Assembly (NCBI GenBank): GCA_021772245.1
Contig: JAJFMH010000047.1
Span: 1-42,366, forward strand
DNA length: 42,366 nt
Direction of reading: 5' to 3'
DNA from: Chlamydiota bacterium
GTDB taxonomy: Bacteria > Chlamydiota > Chlamydiia > Chlamydiales > Simkaniaceae
Below the pieces are notes generated by a model. It saw only the letters and a list, made by a program, of their open reading frames with translations. It made no database searches and was not told the DNA's origin. Position numbers and translations under genes: made by a program. Below are positions 16,829 through 27,100 of this stretch, piece by piece; position 1 is the stretch's first letter; every line of letters begins with the position of its first letter.

Positions 16829-17725
16829 ATGGTAAATGTTTCTCTCTCAAATAAAACTCCAGCTCAAAGAGCACTTTCCTATTTTTGGATAGCACTTGGC
16901 GCTTTTTTAGCAGCTGTTTCTATTCGTATTTTTCTTTTTCCTCATGAATTGATTGATGGAGGAATCATCGGCATTTCCATGATTCTTGCACGACTTTTAG
17001 GTGGACAATACTTTTCCCTCTTTTTTATTATTCTTACGATTCCCTTTTTGTATTTATCATTCAAATTCATTCGTAGAACATTTGTGATTCAAATGTTTAT
17101 TGCTGTAATTTTGTTTGCAGGATTTTTAGCGCTTCTTGATAAAGCCCCCTCCTTTGATTCTGACCCACTTGAGGTTATCGTAATCGGTGGTGCAATACTT
17201 GGGGTTGGAGCTGGCCTTATTATTAGAAATGGTGGCTGTTTAGATGGGACAGAGATCTTAGCAATTATCGTGAATCGAAAAAAAGGATATACTGTTGGGC
17301 AAGTAGTTATTTTCTTAAACTTCTTCATATTTGCAGCATATGGCTGGATCTTTATGGATTGGCATATTGCGCTTCGATCACTTATGACCTATGTAGTAGC
17401 CTTTAAAATGATGGATCTTGTCATAGTAGGCTTAGATGAACTAAAGTCTGTACTTATCATTTCATCTAACCCCAAAGATCTTACTAAAGTCATTATGCAT
17501 GAGCTTGGTTTGGGCCTTACCGTGATGCATGGAAGAGGCGGATATACAGGTGATGCAAAAGACCTTCTTTTTGTTATTGTGGAAAGACTTGACTTGGCCG
17601 ATTTAAAGGAGCTTATTCTTAGAGAGGATCCAGATGCTTTTATTGCTGTTGAGAATCTACACGAAGTCGTATCGGGTCGTAGAACATCTCGTCCTAAAAA
17701 ATCAAAATCAAAAAAACTCGCATAA
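16829..17725 (+). CDS. YitT-family membrane protein
   Basis: The 298-residue protein has the YitT architecture. Five to six membrane helices (from YFWIALGAFLAAVSIRIFL onward, with the conserved LIDGGIIGIS and IRNGGCLDGTEILA glycine motifs) are followed from about residue 215 by a soluble DUF2179 domain with MHGRGGYTGDAKDLLFVIVERL. It ends in a basic tail. The family is widespread and its transport role is unproven. The ATG at 16829 has no clear ribosome-binding site, so the true start may differ by a few codons. It follows the tRNA pair and precedes nadC with a 64-base gap. Confidence 0.86.
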   Translation: MVNVSLSNKTPAQRALSYFWIALGAFLAAVSIRIFLFPHELIDGGIIGISMILARLLGGQYFSLFFIILTIPFLYLSFKFIRRTFVIQMFIAVILFAGFLALLDKAPSFDSDPLEVIVIGGAILGVGAGLIIRNGGCLDGTEILAIIVNRKKGYTVGQVVIFLNFFIFAAYGWIFMDWHIALRSLMTYVVAFKMMDLVIVGLDELKSVLIISSNPKDLTKVIMHELGLGLTVMHGRGGYTGDAKDLLFVIVERLDLADLKELILREDPDAFIAVENLHEVVSGRRTSRPKKSKSKKLA

Positions 17726-17789
17726 ATTCATTTTCAATATCGCTTGCAACTTATGAACTTTTTGCCTACTTTTTGAATAAATTTTGCAA

Positions 17790-18665
17790 ATGAAAATCAC
17801 TATGAAATTAGACGAAGAAGTAGACAGAATAATTAAACAAGCTCTTGATGAAGATCACGCATCGAGTGACATAACTTCATCATCGTTGATTTCCCAAAAA
17901 GCTACCTGCAGGGCAACTCTTTTTGCAAAACAAGATGGAGTAATAGCGGGACTCTCTTTTTTTAAAAAAATTTACCAGACATTTGATCCATTAATAAAAA
18001 TTTCATTGCATATTGAAGAAGGAGAAACTTTTAAAAATGGAGATGCTTTAGCAACACTTGAAGGATCTACCCTTTCGATTTTAGCGTGCGAGAGAGCATC
18101 TATTAATCTGCTTCAACATCAAACAAGCATCGCTACAACAGTCTCTAAATATATTGAAGCTACCAGAGGCTATCCTTGTGATATTTTAGATACAAGAAAG
18201 ACCCTACCTGGACTTAGAAACATTCAAAAATATGCAGTGAAAGCAGGAGGGGGCAAAAACCATCGCTTTGATCTAAATGAATGCATCTTTATCAAAGAAA
18301 ATCACTTGGCTGCAATCACTCCTCAAAAAAACAAATCTATCTTTGAAGATGCTATTCAAACGGCGAGATCTAAACATCCAGGTAAAAAATTGATTATCGA
18401 AGTTACGAGCCTTAACATGCTTAAAGAGGTATTAAAACTTAAGCCTGATCATATTCTTCTTGATAATATGAACCCCGATCAAATCAAATCAGCAGTGAAT
18501 ATGGCAAGTAGTAGGGGTATTTACTTAGAAGCGTCTGGGGGCATTAATCTCAGTAATGTAGCCGAGTACGCTAAAACAGGTGTCGATGGCATTTCGGTTG
18601 GAAGACTTACTCATTCTATTGATGCAATAGATATGTCCCTATTAATACAACATGAAAAGGAGTGA
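17790..18665 (+). CDS. nadC: Nicotinate-nucleotide pyrophosphorylase (quinolinate phosphoribosyltransferase)
   Basis: NadC makes nicotinate mononucleotide from quinolinate and PRPP, the step that feeds de novo NAD synthesis. The 291-residue protein has the full active-site set: ACERASINLLQHQTSIAT, DTRKTLPGLRNIQKYAV, GGGKNHRFDLNECIFIKENHL, ILLDNMNPD, and EASGGINLSNV with GVDGISVGRL at the phosphate-binding end. The start is chosen at the ATG 17790. TTG 17784 and ATG 17802 are alternatives, and none has a clear ribosome-binding site. nadA and nadB are not in this window, so the quinolinate source is unknown. Only 5 bases separate it from the groEL paralog, whose AAGGAG lies in the nadC stop region. 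Confidence 0.93.
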   Translation: MKITMKLDEEVDRIIKQALDEDHASSDITSSSLISQKATCRATLFAKQDGVIAGLSFFKKIYQTFDPLIKISLHIEEGETFKNGDALATLEGSTLSILACERASINLLQHQTSIATTVSKYIEATRGYPCDILDTRKTLPGLRNIQKYAVKAGGGKNHRFDLNECIFIKENHLAAITPQKNKSIFEDAIQTARSKHPGKKLIIEVTSLNMLKEVLKLKPDHILLDNMNPDQIKSAVNMASSRGIYLEASGGINLSNVAEYAKTGVDGISVGRLTHSIDAIDMSLLIQHEKE

Positions 18666-18670
18666 TAAAC

Positions 18671-20254
18671 ATGTCTAATCCAAGTGAGCTGATTTTTAAA
18701 GAAGAAGCAAGATTAAAACTTAAAGCTGGCATTGCAAAACTTGCAGAAACTATAAAACCAACCCTTGGTCCGAGTGGAAAAAATGTTGGCATACATGAAA
18801 GACATAATTCTCCAGAAATTGTAAATGATGGCAATAGCATCATCAGCAAAATTGATTTTAAAGATCAGTACATGAATATGGGAGCAAGCTTAGCCAAAGA
18901 ACTCGCTTCCAAGATCAGACAAGAGGCTGGCGATGGAACAACAACTGGTATATTACTCCTCAATGCCATTGTACAAGCCGGAATAAAAAACATCGCAGCT
19001 GGATCATCCCCCATTAACATCAAAAAGGGAATTGAGGAGGGTGTATCTCAAGTGATCCAAAACTTAAAAAAACTATCTACTCCTCTAGAAAGTGATGAAG
19101 AAATTAAACATATCGCTGCTGTAACTGCTCATGGGAACAAAAAGATCGGTGAATATATTTTTAAAGCCTTAAAAAAAGTTAATAAAACAGGCGTTGTCAC
19201 TGTAGAAAATGGCTCAGGTAAGGATACTAAACTTGAAATCGTCGATGGTCTTCGATTTGAGCGAGGTTATGAAAGTCCTTATTTTTGTTCTGATATGGAA
19301 TCAATGAGTCTTGAGCAAAAAAAACCCTCTATTCTCATTACAGATAAAAAAATTTCCTCTATTCATGATATTTTACCCGCGTTGCAAGCTGCAAGTGCAA
19401 TCGACTCAGAACTCCTAATTATTGCTGATGAATTTAATGTGGATGTTATTTCATCACTTGTTGTGAATAAGGTCAAAGGCACCTTAAAAGTTTGCGCTGT
19501 CAAAGCGCCTGGATATGGAGATCGAAAGAAAGAACTCCTTTTAGATATAGCTTGTCTTACCGGAGCAAAATGCATTCTGGAAGATCAAGAAATGCAATTT
19601 AAGGATGTCGATCAAAGTTTTTTTGGTACTGCTGAAAAAATCATCATTACGAAAGACCACACTACAATTGTAAATGGTGGATCCGATCCGTCTGATTTGG
19701 AGCTTCGAATTCATTCCATAGAAACTCAAATCAAAAACACAAATAATAAGTCTGACAAAGAACTCCTAAAGCAGCGCAAAGCAAAACTTTCAGGAGGCGT
19801 TGCAGTTATTCGCGTGGGAGCGCCATCAGAAAAAGAGTTAAAAATCAAAAAGCAACTTTTTGAAGCTAGCTTGAACGCAACTAGAGCTGCGTTGCATTCT
19901 GGATTTGTTCCAGGAGGCGGAACAGCTCTACTATTTGCATCTAGAGACCTTGATCCAAAAAATCTATCTGATGAGGAAAAAATAGGTCTTGATATAGTTA
20001 CAAAAGCCTGCGAAGCCCCTTTTAAACAACTTGTATCAAACACTTGTGAAAATCCATCTATTGCACTTGAAAAAGTCCTCGCTAAAGGATTTCCATTTGG
20101 GTTTAATCTACAGTCTTCACAAATCGAAAATATGATCAAAAGCTCTATTATTGACCCAGCAAGCTTAAGTGTATTAGCTCTTAGACATGCAGCCTCAACA
20201 GCCTGCATCGTACTTCTTTCTGAAGTACTCATCGGCGAATTGAAAGAAGAGTAG
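18671..20254 (+). CDS. Divergent GroEL (Hsp60) paralog with Ala at the catalytic Asp398 position
   Basis: Hsp60 chaperonins form 14-mers that enclose substrates in an ATP cycle. The ATG at 18671 is preceded by AAGGAG with an 8-base spacing, giving 527 residues. The protein aligns without large gaps to E. coli GroEL, shifted by one residue: TLGPSGKNV, NDG with Asp53 (=D52), AGDGTTT with Asp88 (=D87), the apical RGYESPYF and KVCAVKAPGYGDRKK, and VPGGGTAL. At the position of catalytic D398 it has Ala399 (LFEASLNATRAA against VEDALHATRAA). The GGM-rich C-terminal tail is absent, and groES is not adjacent. It sits between nadC and two glycosyltransferase genes. Chlamydiae are known to carry extra diverged groEL genes, so this is a secondary copy rather than the housekeeping chaperonin. 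A groEL2 or groEL3 assignment is not attempted. Confidence 0.93.
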   Translation: MSNPSELIFKEEARLKLKAGIAKLAETIKPTLGPSGKNVGIHERHNSPEIVNDGNSIISKIDFKDQYMNMGASLAKELASKIRQEAGDGTTTGILLLNAIVQAGIKNIAAGSSPINIKKGIEEGVSQVIQNLKKLSTPLESDEEIKHIAAVTAHGNKKIGEYIFKALKKVNKTGVVTVENGSGKDTKLEIVDGLRFERGYESPYFCSDMESMSLEQKKPSILITDKKISSIHDILPALQAASAIDSELLIIADEFNVDVISSLVVNKVKGTLKVCAVKAPGYGDRKKELLLDIACLTGAKCILEDQEMQFKDVDQSFFGTAEKIIITKDHTTIVNGGSDPSDLELRIHSIETQIKNTNNKSDKELLKQRKAKLSGGVAVIRVGAPSEKELKIKKQLFEASLNATRAALHSGFVPGGGTALLFASRDLDPKNLSDEEKIGLDIVTKACEAPFKQLVSNTCENPSIALEKVLAKGFPFGFNLQSSQIENMIKSSIIDPASLSVLALRHAASTACIVLLSEVLIGELKEE

Positions 20255-20256
20255 AC

Positions 20257-21204
20257 ATGAAACAAGCTGCAATTTATCCAGCAACTGGAATTGGTGACAC
20301 GATTCTAATGATGATCGCTGCAGATAGCCTTTATAGCGCTGGCTACAGCGTTACTTGCTTTCATCACCTTGCCGATGAAATCAAGCCACTTTTTAAAAAC
20401 ATTATATTTAAAAAACCTCTATCGCCAAACAAACAAAATTGCTCACCGTATGATCTTATCTTGATCCAAAATGACAATTCAAAAAGAGCCTTTGATTTTT
20501 TTGAATTGAGAGAAAAAAACAAAGAGCTAAACATTGTATTTTGCTTTCCCAAAAGCTCTTCTAAAAAAATGCCACAAGACTTTCTTTTCCATTACAAAGC
20601 GCCATTTGCTATGCAAATATCTCAATCTATGGAAAAACTACTTGGAAAGCCATCACCTCAAGTTTCAAATCAAATTGTAATTTCTAAAGATCATAGCTTT
20701 AGAAAATATCCCAGGCGAATTGTAATTCACCCGACAAGTAATGACATACGCAAAGATTGGACTCCGTCTCAATACCTAACCCTTGCAAATATTTTAAGCA
20801 CAAATGGATATGAGGTTACATTCACCCTCAGCAAGGCAGAAGAGAAAACATGGAAAAAACATCTTCTAGGAACCCTTTTTTCTCTTCTTACTACTTCATT
20901 AAAAGATCTTGCGTCCTATCTATATGAGTCGGGCTATTTCATTGGAAGTGACTCAGGTGTGGGGCATCTAGCATCTAATATCGGCATTCCAACCCTCACA
21001 ATTGGAGGCAACCCCAAAAATTTACGACTTTGGAGGCCAGGATTTAGTTTAGGAAAGATTTCTACGCTCCCCTTTAACTTACCAAATTTTAAAGGTATCG
21101 GACTTCCTCTACGAGACTCTATCTGGAAAAAGCTTATATCTCCTAAAAAAGTATATGCAGATTTCATACTGCTGCAAAAAAGCTTTGAAGGAGAGAATCC
21201 ATGA
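20257..21204 (+). CDS. GT9-like (heptosyltransferase-family) glycosyltransferase, copy 1
   Basis: The 315-residue cytosolic protein has the two-domain GT-B layout of the heptosyltransferase family (GT9), which adds sugars to lipopolysaccharide core. Visible marks are YPATGIGDTILMM at the N-terminus (the GDxxLxxP-like acceptor loop), RIVIHPTSNDIRKDW at mid-protein, and the donor-site FIGSDSGVGHLASNIGIPTLTI near residues 228-249. The start ATG is 2 bases after the groEL-paralog stop, and the stop overlaps the next ATG by 4 bases. It is a clear paralog of the following gene. Donor and acceptor sugars are unknown. Confidence 0.83.
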   Translation: MKQAAIYPATGIGDTILMMIAADSLYSAGYSVTCFHHLADEIKPLFKNIIFKKPLSPNKQNCSPYDLILIQNDNSKRAFDFFELREKNKELNIVFCFPKSSSKKMPQDFLFHYKAPFAMQISQSMEKLLGKPSPQVSNQIVISKDHSFRKYPRRIVIHPTSNDIRKDWTPSQYLTLANILSTNGYEVTFTLSKAEEKTWKKHLLGTLFSLLTTSLKDLASYLYESGYFIGSDSGVGHLASNIGIPTLTIGGNPKNLRLWRPGFSLGKISTLPFNLPNFKGIGLPLRDSIWKKLISPKKVYADFILLQKSFEGENP

Positions 21205-22160
21205 AAAAAGCATGTGTCGTATGCGCGGATGGAATTGGTGACGCCCTACTTATGATGATTGCATCTGAGTATCTCTTTAAAAAGGGTTTTCAGGTTACAA
21301 CGTATTCAAAGCCCTTGATAGGAATGCAGCCTTTTTTTGAGCACCATCATATTCGCGCAAAAACGCCGAGGCTGCTTAGTGAACTACTACAATCAGACCT
21401 TGTCATTTTACAAAATGACAATTCTGAAAAAACCAAGGAAATCATCCAAGCCTTTCATCAAGACAGATCAAAGCTTACTGTTTTTTTACCAACCTTTGAA
21501 AAACACAAACATAGCTTCGTTGCAAGTCATGATCAGATTTTTGATGCAAAACATCCAATGGCGACAAACATTGCCAAATCAATTGCCGGTGTTTTTCAAA
21601 GCCCTCATGTCTCTAAAAACAATGGTATTTTGCCCTTTGAGTATTTAAATTACCGCAAACATACTAATCGAATCGTAATTCATCCAACCTCCAAAGAAGT
21701 ACATAAGAATTGGAATAAGCATAAATTCCTAGAGACAGCTATTTCACTCCAAGACAAAGGATATGAAGTTTCGTTTTGCCTCTCTAAGGAAGAGCACAGT
21801 GACTGGCCAGAAATTAAAACATATGGTTTCAAACTTCCAACATTTAAAAAACTGAGTGAGCTTGGTGAATATATTTATGAATCAGGATATTTTATTGGTA
21901 ATGATTCAGGACCTGCTCACTTAGCATCTAATCTTCATATTCCAAATATAGTAATTTCAAACAGCAAAAAACGGATGAAACTATGGAGACCAGATTGGAT
22001 TAAGGGTTATGTACTCACCCCGTCATCCTTTATTCCAAATTTGAAGGGACTGCGTCTACGTGAAGATAAATGGCAATCGTTTATCTATCCTCGCCATGTT
22101 CTTCGAGCCTTTGCAAAACTCTCTCGAAAAAACTCATTTGGAAAGAAAAGTTCTTTCTAG
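21201..22160 (+). CDS. GT9-like (heptosyltransferase-family) glycosyltransferase, copy 2
   Basis: This 319-residue paralog of the preceding gene begins KKACVVCADGIGDALLMMIASEYL, written here only as the shared GIGDxLLMM pattern, and keeps RIVIHPTSKEVHKNW and FIGNDSGPAHLASNLHIP. The donor-site motif is closer to the GT9 consensus (DSGPxHLA) than that of copy 1. It is translationally coupled through an ATGA overlap. Its last 27 bases overlap the convergent glycosyltransferase at 22134. Along with copy 1 it may build part of the lipopolysaccharide or another surface glycan. The sugar is unknown. Confidence 0.83.
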   Translation: MKKACVVCADGIGDALLMMIASEYLFKKGFQVTTYSKPLIGMQPFFEHHHIRAKTPRLLSELLQSDLVILQNDNSEKTKEIIQAFHQDRSKLTVFLPTFEKHKHSFVASHDQIFDAKHPMATNIAKSIAGVFQSPHVSKNNGILPFEYLNYRKHTNRIVIHPTSKEVHKNWNKHKFLETAISLQDKGYEVSFCLSKEEHSDWPEIKTYGFKLPTFKKLSELGEYIYESGYFIGNDSGPAHLASNLHIPNIVISNSKKRMKLWRPDWIKGYVLTPSSFIPNLKGLRLREDKWQSFIYPRHVLRAFAKLSRKNSFGKKSSF

Positions 22161-23048
22161 ATGTCGCTTATGAAAGCTTATCCTATCTGTCTTGATAACA
22201 TTTGAATAACAATAATTTGAAATTTTGGAATTATTTCGATCAACATCATCTAATATTTTAGGATGTTGCAAGTCCACTCTTTCATATTCTAAGCCAAAAA
22301 GATTTTCCTCACCTGCAAAATCTTCTTGTTTTTCATGTTTTAAAAGCTGCATCCAATTTTTGTCTTCTCTATGTCCCCAAGTCGTTACTTTTTTCTTTAG
22401 TTCTTCCCCTTTTCTAAAATAACTATAATGATGAAGTAAAGGAAGATCATCTATTCCATTAAGGCCACGTATTTTTTTCCCAGAAATCTGATAAAAGGTT
22501 CCAGAGCGCTCCTCAACATCCATAAGAGCCTCTTTTAAAAGAAATTCTTTTTTGCAAAGAAGCGTATTTTGAGATACATTTTCTTTAGCTCGATATATTG
22601 GACTTGTGAAATAGAAATAACTATTTAAAAGGGCCGCATTTAACCCCTGCAACCCATCTGATTGCAAAAAGGATTTCACCCTTTTTCCGTCTGGAATTTC
22701 ATCTACATCTAAAAACAAAATATATTCTACATCAGGATCTATAAAATCAAACCCAACATATCTAGATGTATTATGCCAATAATGTCCCCAGTTTGGGTCC
22801 TGAGGTGAAATTATTACATATGGACTATAGATGCGTTTTGCGTCATAGGCATATTCAATAAAGGTAGCATCTGGATTCTCCATGTATGACTGATGTAATA
22901 GCTTAGAGTTTTCTTTTTCACCGTTGAAAAAATGATCACAAACTGGAATAAGAATTTGATCTGAAAATTCTAAAGCCTCTTCAATACAAGTTTTTAAAAA
23001 CCGGTAATCATTGGTACAATAATTAATGATTGTTACAAGCTTGCTCAC
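22134..23048 (-). CDS. GT-A-like glycosyltransferase, copy 2 of a tandem pair
   Basis: The 304-residue protein starts with GTG, as no other start lies near. It begins with VTIINYCTNDYRF and has a nucleotide-sugar site ILFLDVDEIPDG near residue 110, where the DxD-type acidic pair would bind metal. Later it has LLHHYSYFRKGEELKK and KVTTWGHRED, motifs shared with its neighbour. This resembles GT2/GT17-type GT-A enzymes, but I cannot fix the family. No signal sequence or membrane segment is seen, so it acts on the cytosolic side. It overlaps the upstream paralog by 26 bases and the convergent GT9 gene by 27. Confidence 0.72.
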   Translation of the reverse strand: MSKLVTIINYCTNDYRFLKTCIEEALEFSDQILIPVCDHFFNGEKENSKLLHQSYMENPDATFIEYAYDAKRIYSPYVIISPQDPNWGHYWHNTSRYVGFDFIDPDVEYILFLDVDEIPDGKRVKSFLQSDGLQGLNAALLNSYFYFTSPIYRAKENVSQNTLLCKKEFLLKEALMDVEERSGTFYQISGKKIRGLNGIDDLPLLHHYSYFRKGEELKKKVTTWGHREDKNWMQLLKHEKQEDFAGEENLFGLEYERVDLQHPKILDDVDRNNSKISNYCYSNVIKTDRISFHKRHLERTFLSK

Positions 23049-23955
23049 TTAAAAACTCTTTCTCCAATAGATAACGTTTTACTTTGGTTGGATCCACGAA
23101 TCGATAATTTTCATATTTCTCTTCCCAGTCTAGAGAACTATTTCCTATTTTACTATTTGGAATTTGTACCTCCAGAGGATTAAAAAATGCCTCTACATCT
23201 TCATATTCTAATCCAAAGATTGACTCTTCGTTACAGGGCTCATTTTTAAGTTCTTGTAAAAGTATGGTTTCCCAATCTCTTTCCCTCCGATGGCCCCAGG
23301 ATGTGATCTTTTGAAATAATTCCTTTTCAGCACCAACAAAACTATAGTGATGGAAAAGAGGATTTCCACTTTTTCCAAGAATGTTATCTCTTTTTTTTCC
23401 CAAAATATTCTCAAATGTTCCAAGGCGCTCTTTCGTATGCAAAAGAGCTGATTCACTAAGACTGTTTCTCTTAGCAAGAAGAGCATTCTTAGAAAATGAC
23501 TTAGCTCGCTTTAAAGCAGACCTAAAATAGTAAAAACTCAAGAACCTAAGCGCAGAATATTCAGTATAATTAGACTCTAACAAAAACTCTTTTACTTGTT
23601 TTCCATCTGGAATTTCATCCACGTCAAGAAACAATATATAGTCTGAAGACTGCTCAAATACATATCCAATATAACGAGAGGTGCTATGCAAAAAATGAGC
23701 CCACCTCAGATCTTCTGATGTAATCACAAAATTTGTTCCATATGGATTGCTGGAGTAAGCATATTCAATAAAAGAAACATTTGAGTGTTTTTGAATAGAC
23801 TTCTCTAGAAGAGCTCGATTCTCTTTTTTGCCATCAAAAAAATGACTACAATAGGGAATAATGATCTGATCTGAATAAATTTGCGCCTCTTCTATGCATC
23901 GATCAATAAATCTAAAGTCATTGGTGCAATAATTTATAACTGTGGAGATGCTCAT
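23023..23955 (-). CDS. GT-A-like glycosyltransferase, copy 1 of a tandem pair
   Basis: The 310-residue paralog of the following gene shares STVINYCTNDFRFIDRCIEEA, the acidic motif ILFLDVDEIPDGKQVKEFL and FHHYSFVGAEKELFQKITSWGHRRERDW. I use the ATG at 23955 because the product then aligns from the first residue with the neighbour. An upstream ATG at 23988 lacks a ribosome-binding site. The central Ser/Lys-rich part (LAKRNSLSESALLHTKERLG) has diverged most. It is probably a sugar transferase for a surface glycan, acting inside the cell. The 243-base gap to the divergent gene at 24199 is very AT-rich and holds no clear gene. Confidence 0.72.
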   Translation of the reverse strand: MSISTVINYCTNDFRFIDRCIEEAQIYSDQIIIPYCSHFFDGKKENRALLEKSIQKHSNVSFIEYAYSSNPYGTNFVITSEDLRWAHFLHSTSRYIGYVFEQSSDYILFLDVDEIPDGKQVKEFLLESNYTEYSALRFLSFYYFRSALKRAKSFSKNALLAKRNSLSESALLHTKERLGTFENILGKKRDNILGKSGNPLFHHYSFVGAEKELFQKITSWGHRRERDWETILLQELKNEPCNEESIFGLEYEDVEAFFNPLEVQIPNSKIGNSSLDWEEKYENYRFVDPTKVKRYLLEKEFLSEQACNNH

Positions 23956-24198
23956 TTGTGATTCCATTATTTTTTCAACAAATATCAAAAACCACTTCTC
24001 TTTTCAAATAATTTATATGTAGCAAATATGGCAGCTATTGCAATCGGAAACGACTCTCTCACATTTATTAAATAAAATCTTAGATAAGAATAAATAATTT
24101 ATTTAATACCGAAAAACAAACGAAATTAAATTTGTTTATTTTAATTTCTTTTTTGGATTACAATTTATATAAATAAAAAATTTAGTTTTTTTTTCGTA

Positions 24199-27100
24199 AT
24201 GGCTGCATTAAATCGAATACTTCCTAGAGATTCCTTATCCGACGATTTCCCATCTCCCTCAATCGAAAGAAAGAGTGATTCAGACTCAATTCTTGATCAA
24301 ATTGTCAATGCTGCCCCTGAGAAAGCGGTAGATATTCCTCTCATTGAAAGTGCAATATCGAATCTCAAGAACGCTATCTCATCACTACGTTTAGGTCCCC
24401 GCGCAATCATGGATAAAAATTTTATGGAGGCGCACCTTTCATATTTAAATGAGCCACACGATTTATCTTTACTATCCTATGTATTGGAAACGACGCTTTT
24501 GCAATTACAAGCTGAAAACTCTAGCTCGAGAAAAATTTTCAAGGCAATTGAAGGTTCATTAGACGAAACACAAAGAGAATTCCAAGAATGTAAGTTAAAA
24601 AAATCAGAAAACCTAGCCTCTAAACTTGAAAGAACATCTATCCTTTTCCAGTCAGACGAAGCAAATTACAAAATTCTTCAATGCACACCTCGTGAATTAA
24701 AAGAGTCCTCTTTGGATAATGCAACGGAAAAAACAGTTTTCTACAACAGTTTATGCTCTCTTTTTAACAAAATCAATTCAAAGCAAGAAGCTTGTAAAAA
24801 ACTGAATACAGAATTGCGTGCTCAAGGTACTGACCTTCCTATTCTTGACCCAAACAAGCTCAATGAGACATTGTTTGGCCAAGTAGATAAAGTTACACTC
24901 ACTTTTGCACGGAAAATGCCAGCGCCCAAAGGTCTATCGGAAGAGCCAAACCATGAACTTCCTATGCTTGCAAAGTCATACCGTCTGGAAAATGATTTAA
25001 GAAAAACATTAGAAGAATTTTCTAGTAAAGCTGGAATATGGAAACTAGGTGTTACCAAAACTCTCGTACAAATATTTAGTGATCAATTCTTTGCTTTTCA
25101 AAATGAAATACAAGAATTTTTTCCTGAAATTAATCGTTGCTTTCTTAAAAAAATTCTGAATCAACAAAATCAAATTATAAAAAGACACACCGAAGTAATT
25201 GTAAAACTAGGTAAATGCATCGATTGCGATCTTTCTGATTTAGAATCAGCACTAGAGATGAGTAAAAATTATTTCGATTATGTAGATAGATATCAAAAAC
25301 ACGCTCTCCCTCTAATTCAGAGCATGAGCGCAAGACATCATTTTTTAACACATTTTCTCCTATTTCTAGATACAATCTCAGATGAGTGCATACATAAGCT
25401 AATCGAGATTAACCAAAATTCAAAAAAGACATCTTTATACGAAAACACTCTAAATTTCCTATATGAAAAAATAGAAGAAATTGATGGATTTGCACCCATT
25501 CCTGATGAGGCGGATTATAAAGTCGCGCTCGAGATCTTACACTTGAACACTCCTTTGTTTACCACCTACTTACCCGCACTTCTAGATATCTCAGGGCCTC
25601 TGTGGCGTTGTCAAAAAGCAATTGAACCTCTTCTAGAAAATGTTGCTCGTCAAACAAAGGAACTTGCAAGACAAAAGAGTTATGCAAGCCGCGTCCAAAC
25701 TGTTACAGTAACCCCAGATATGCTACCCGCTGAAAGTACATTTTCTCCAATTACCCAACCTGCTATTCAAAGCCCATCACCTGAACCTTTAATTTCTCCT
25801 ATAAATGATCTTATTCAAACAATGTTGGGAAAGATTTCAGGGCTTGAAAATTTGCTAACAAATAAGCAGGCAAAAAAAGCATTCAAGTGTTTTAAAACTC
25901 ATCATAGAAGTGTATGTATTCTTTTAAAAGAGCTACAAAACGGCGAGGCAATGCTTAACAAGCAAACTTTTTATCAAGCAAGTATCGACGCAGTTTCAGA
26001 AGCAGCGCTTATGATAGAGCAATTGCTTTGCTCATGTATAAGTGAAGAGGGGGATCTATCAGAAGATGAATACAAGCTTCAGTGTAAAACGCACGACCTT
26101 CTAGAGCTATATGATAACTTGCAAAATTTGGGCGTCAGAATAGATGATCCAACCCATGATGCTACTTTATCTAATCTAAATAAGGGGGAAATACGAGCTA
26201 GGTATCCCTCTAAACTTAGAGGTGATTATCACCCAGAAAGTGTTTCATCCATTTTACAAGAAGCATATTTTTTCTTAATTAATGAAGAAAATGATCCAAA
26301 AAGTCTCCCCACTGACGTATTTCAGGTGCTCTCAAATGCGCTTTTCGCTTCATCGAAATTAATCACAAGTTTTACAGGCGATGCATTTGAAATTACTGAC
26401 CAACTTGAAAATATCAAATTACAATTAAATACAGATGATATTCCAAGTGCTGAGCAATTGGATCCATACATTGAATGTTGTAATATAGCCAATGAACTGG
26501 GCTGCAATGATCTTATTACGGTCCAAGATATCCTAAGTAGGATCACATTCATGCAGTTTAACTCCTTAGAAAATTCTGATAAACTTGATCTTGTTTTTTC
26601 TACACAGGTTAAAACCATTCAGTATCTTTTAGAAGAAATTTTTTCACAAATAGCTTGGAACTTAGATATTGATTCATCTTCATATAATCATGATATGTTT
26701 GAACTGCTTTCTGCAATTATGAATGATAATATGCCAAAGCTTACAGAAGATGAAATTGAATTCCTTAAATCTGGGCCTTCTGTGCGCTTTAATAGTCGCT
26801 ATAGTGATCATGTTTCTAGCACAACTGATGCTCTTACAAGCCTTATTATTTCAATTAGAGAATTAAGTAAGGGAGTCTTCCAACGCAACTCAAACAAGAA
26901 TACGCTTCCTCTTACAAGCAGAGCATTGACTGTTCAGTCTAGAGCAAGTTCTACCCTTTCTAATCCATCCCCGCCTACCCAAAGTCCTCTTGTTGATAGA
27001 GACCTATCTTCTAGACTATCTGACACATCTACCCTTTCCACATCCCTTACACCGACTCACGATAACTTCACCCCTGTATTCTCCTCAAATCTAACTGAAA

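Noticed and set aside
19726-20265. A 179-codon open frame on the minus strand
   Set aside because: It is the antisense shadow of the groEL paralog, has no ribosome-binding site and shows no family features.
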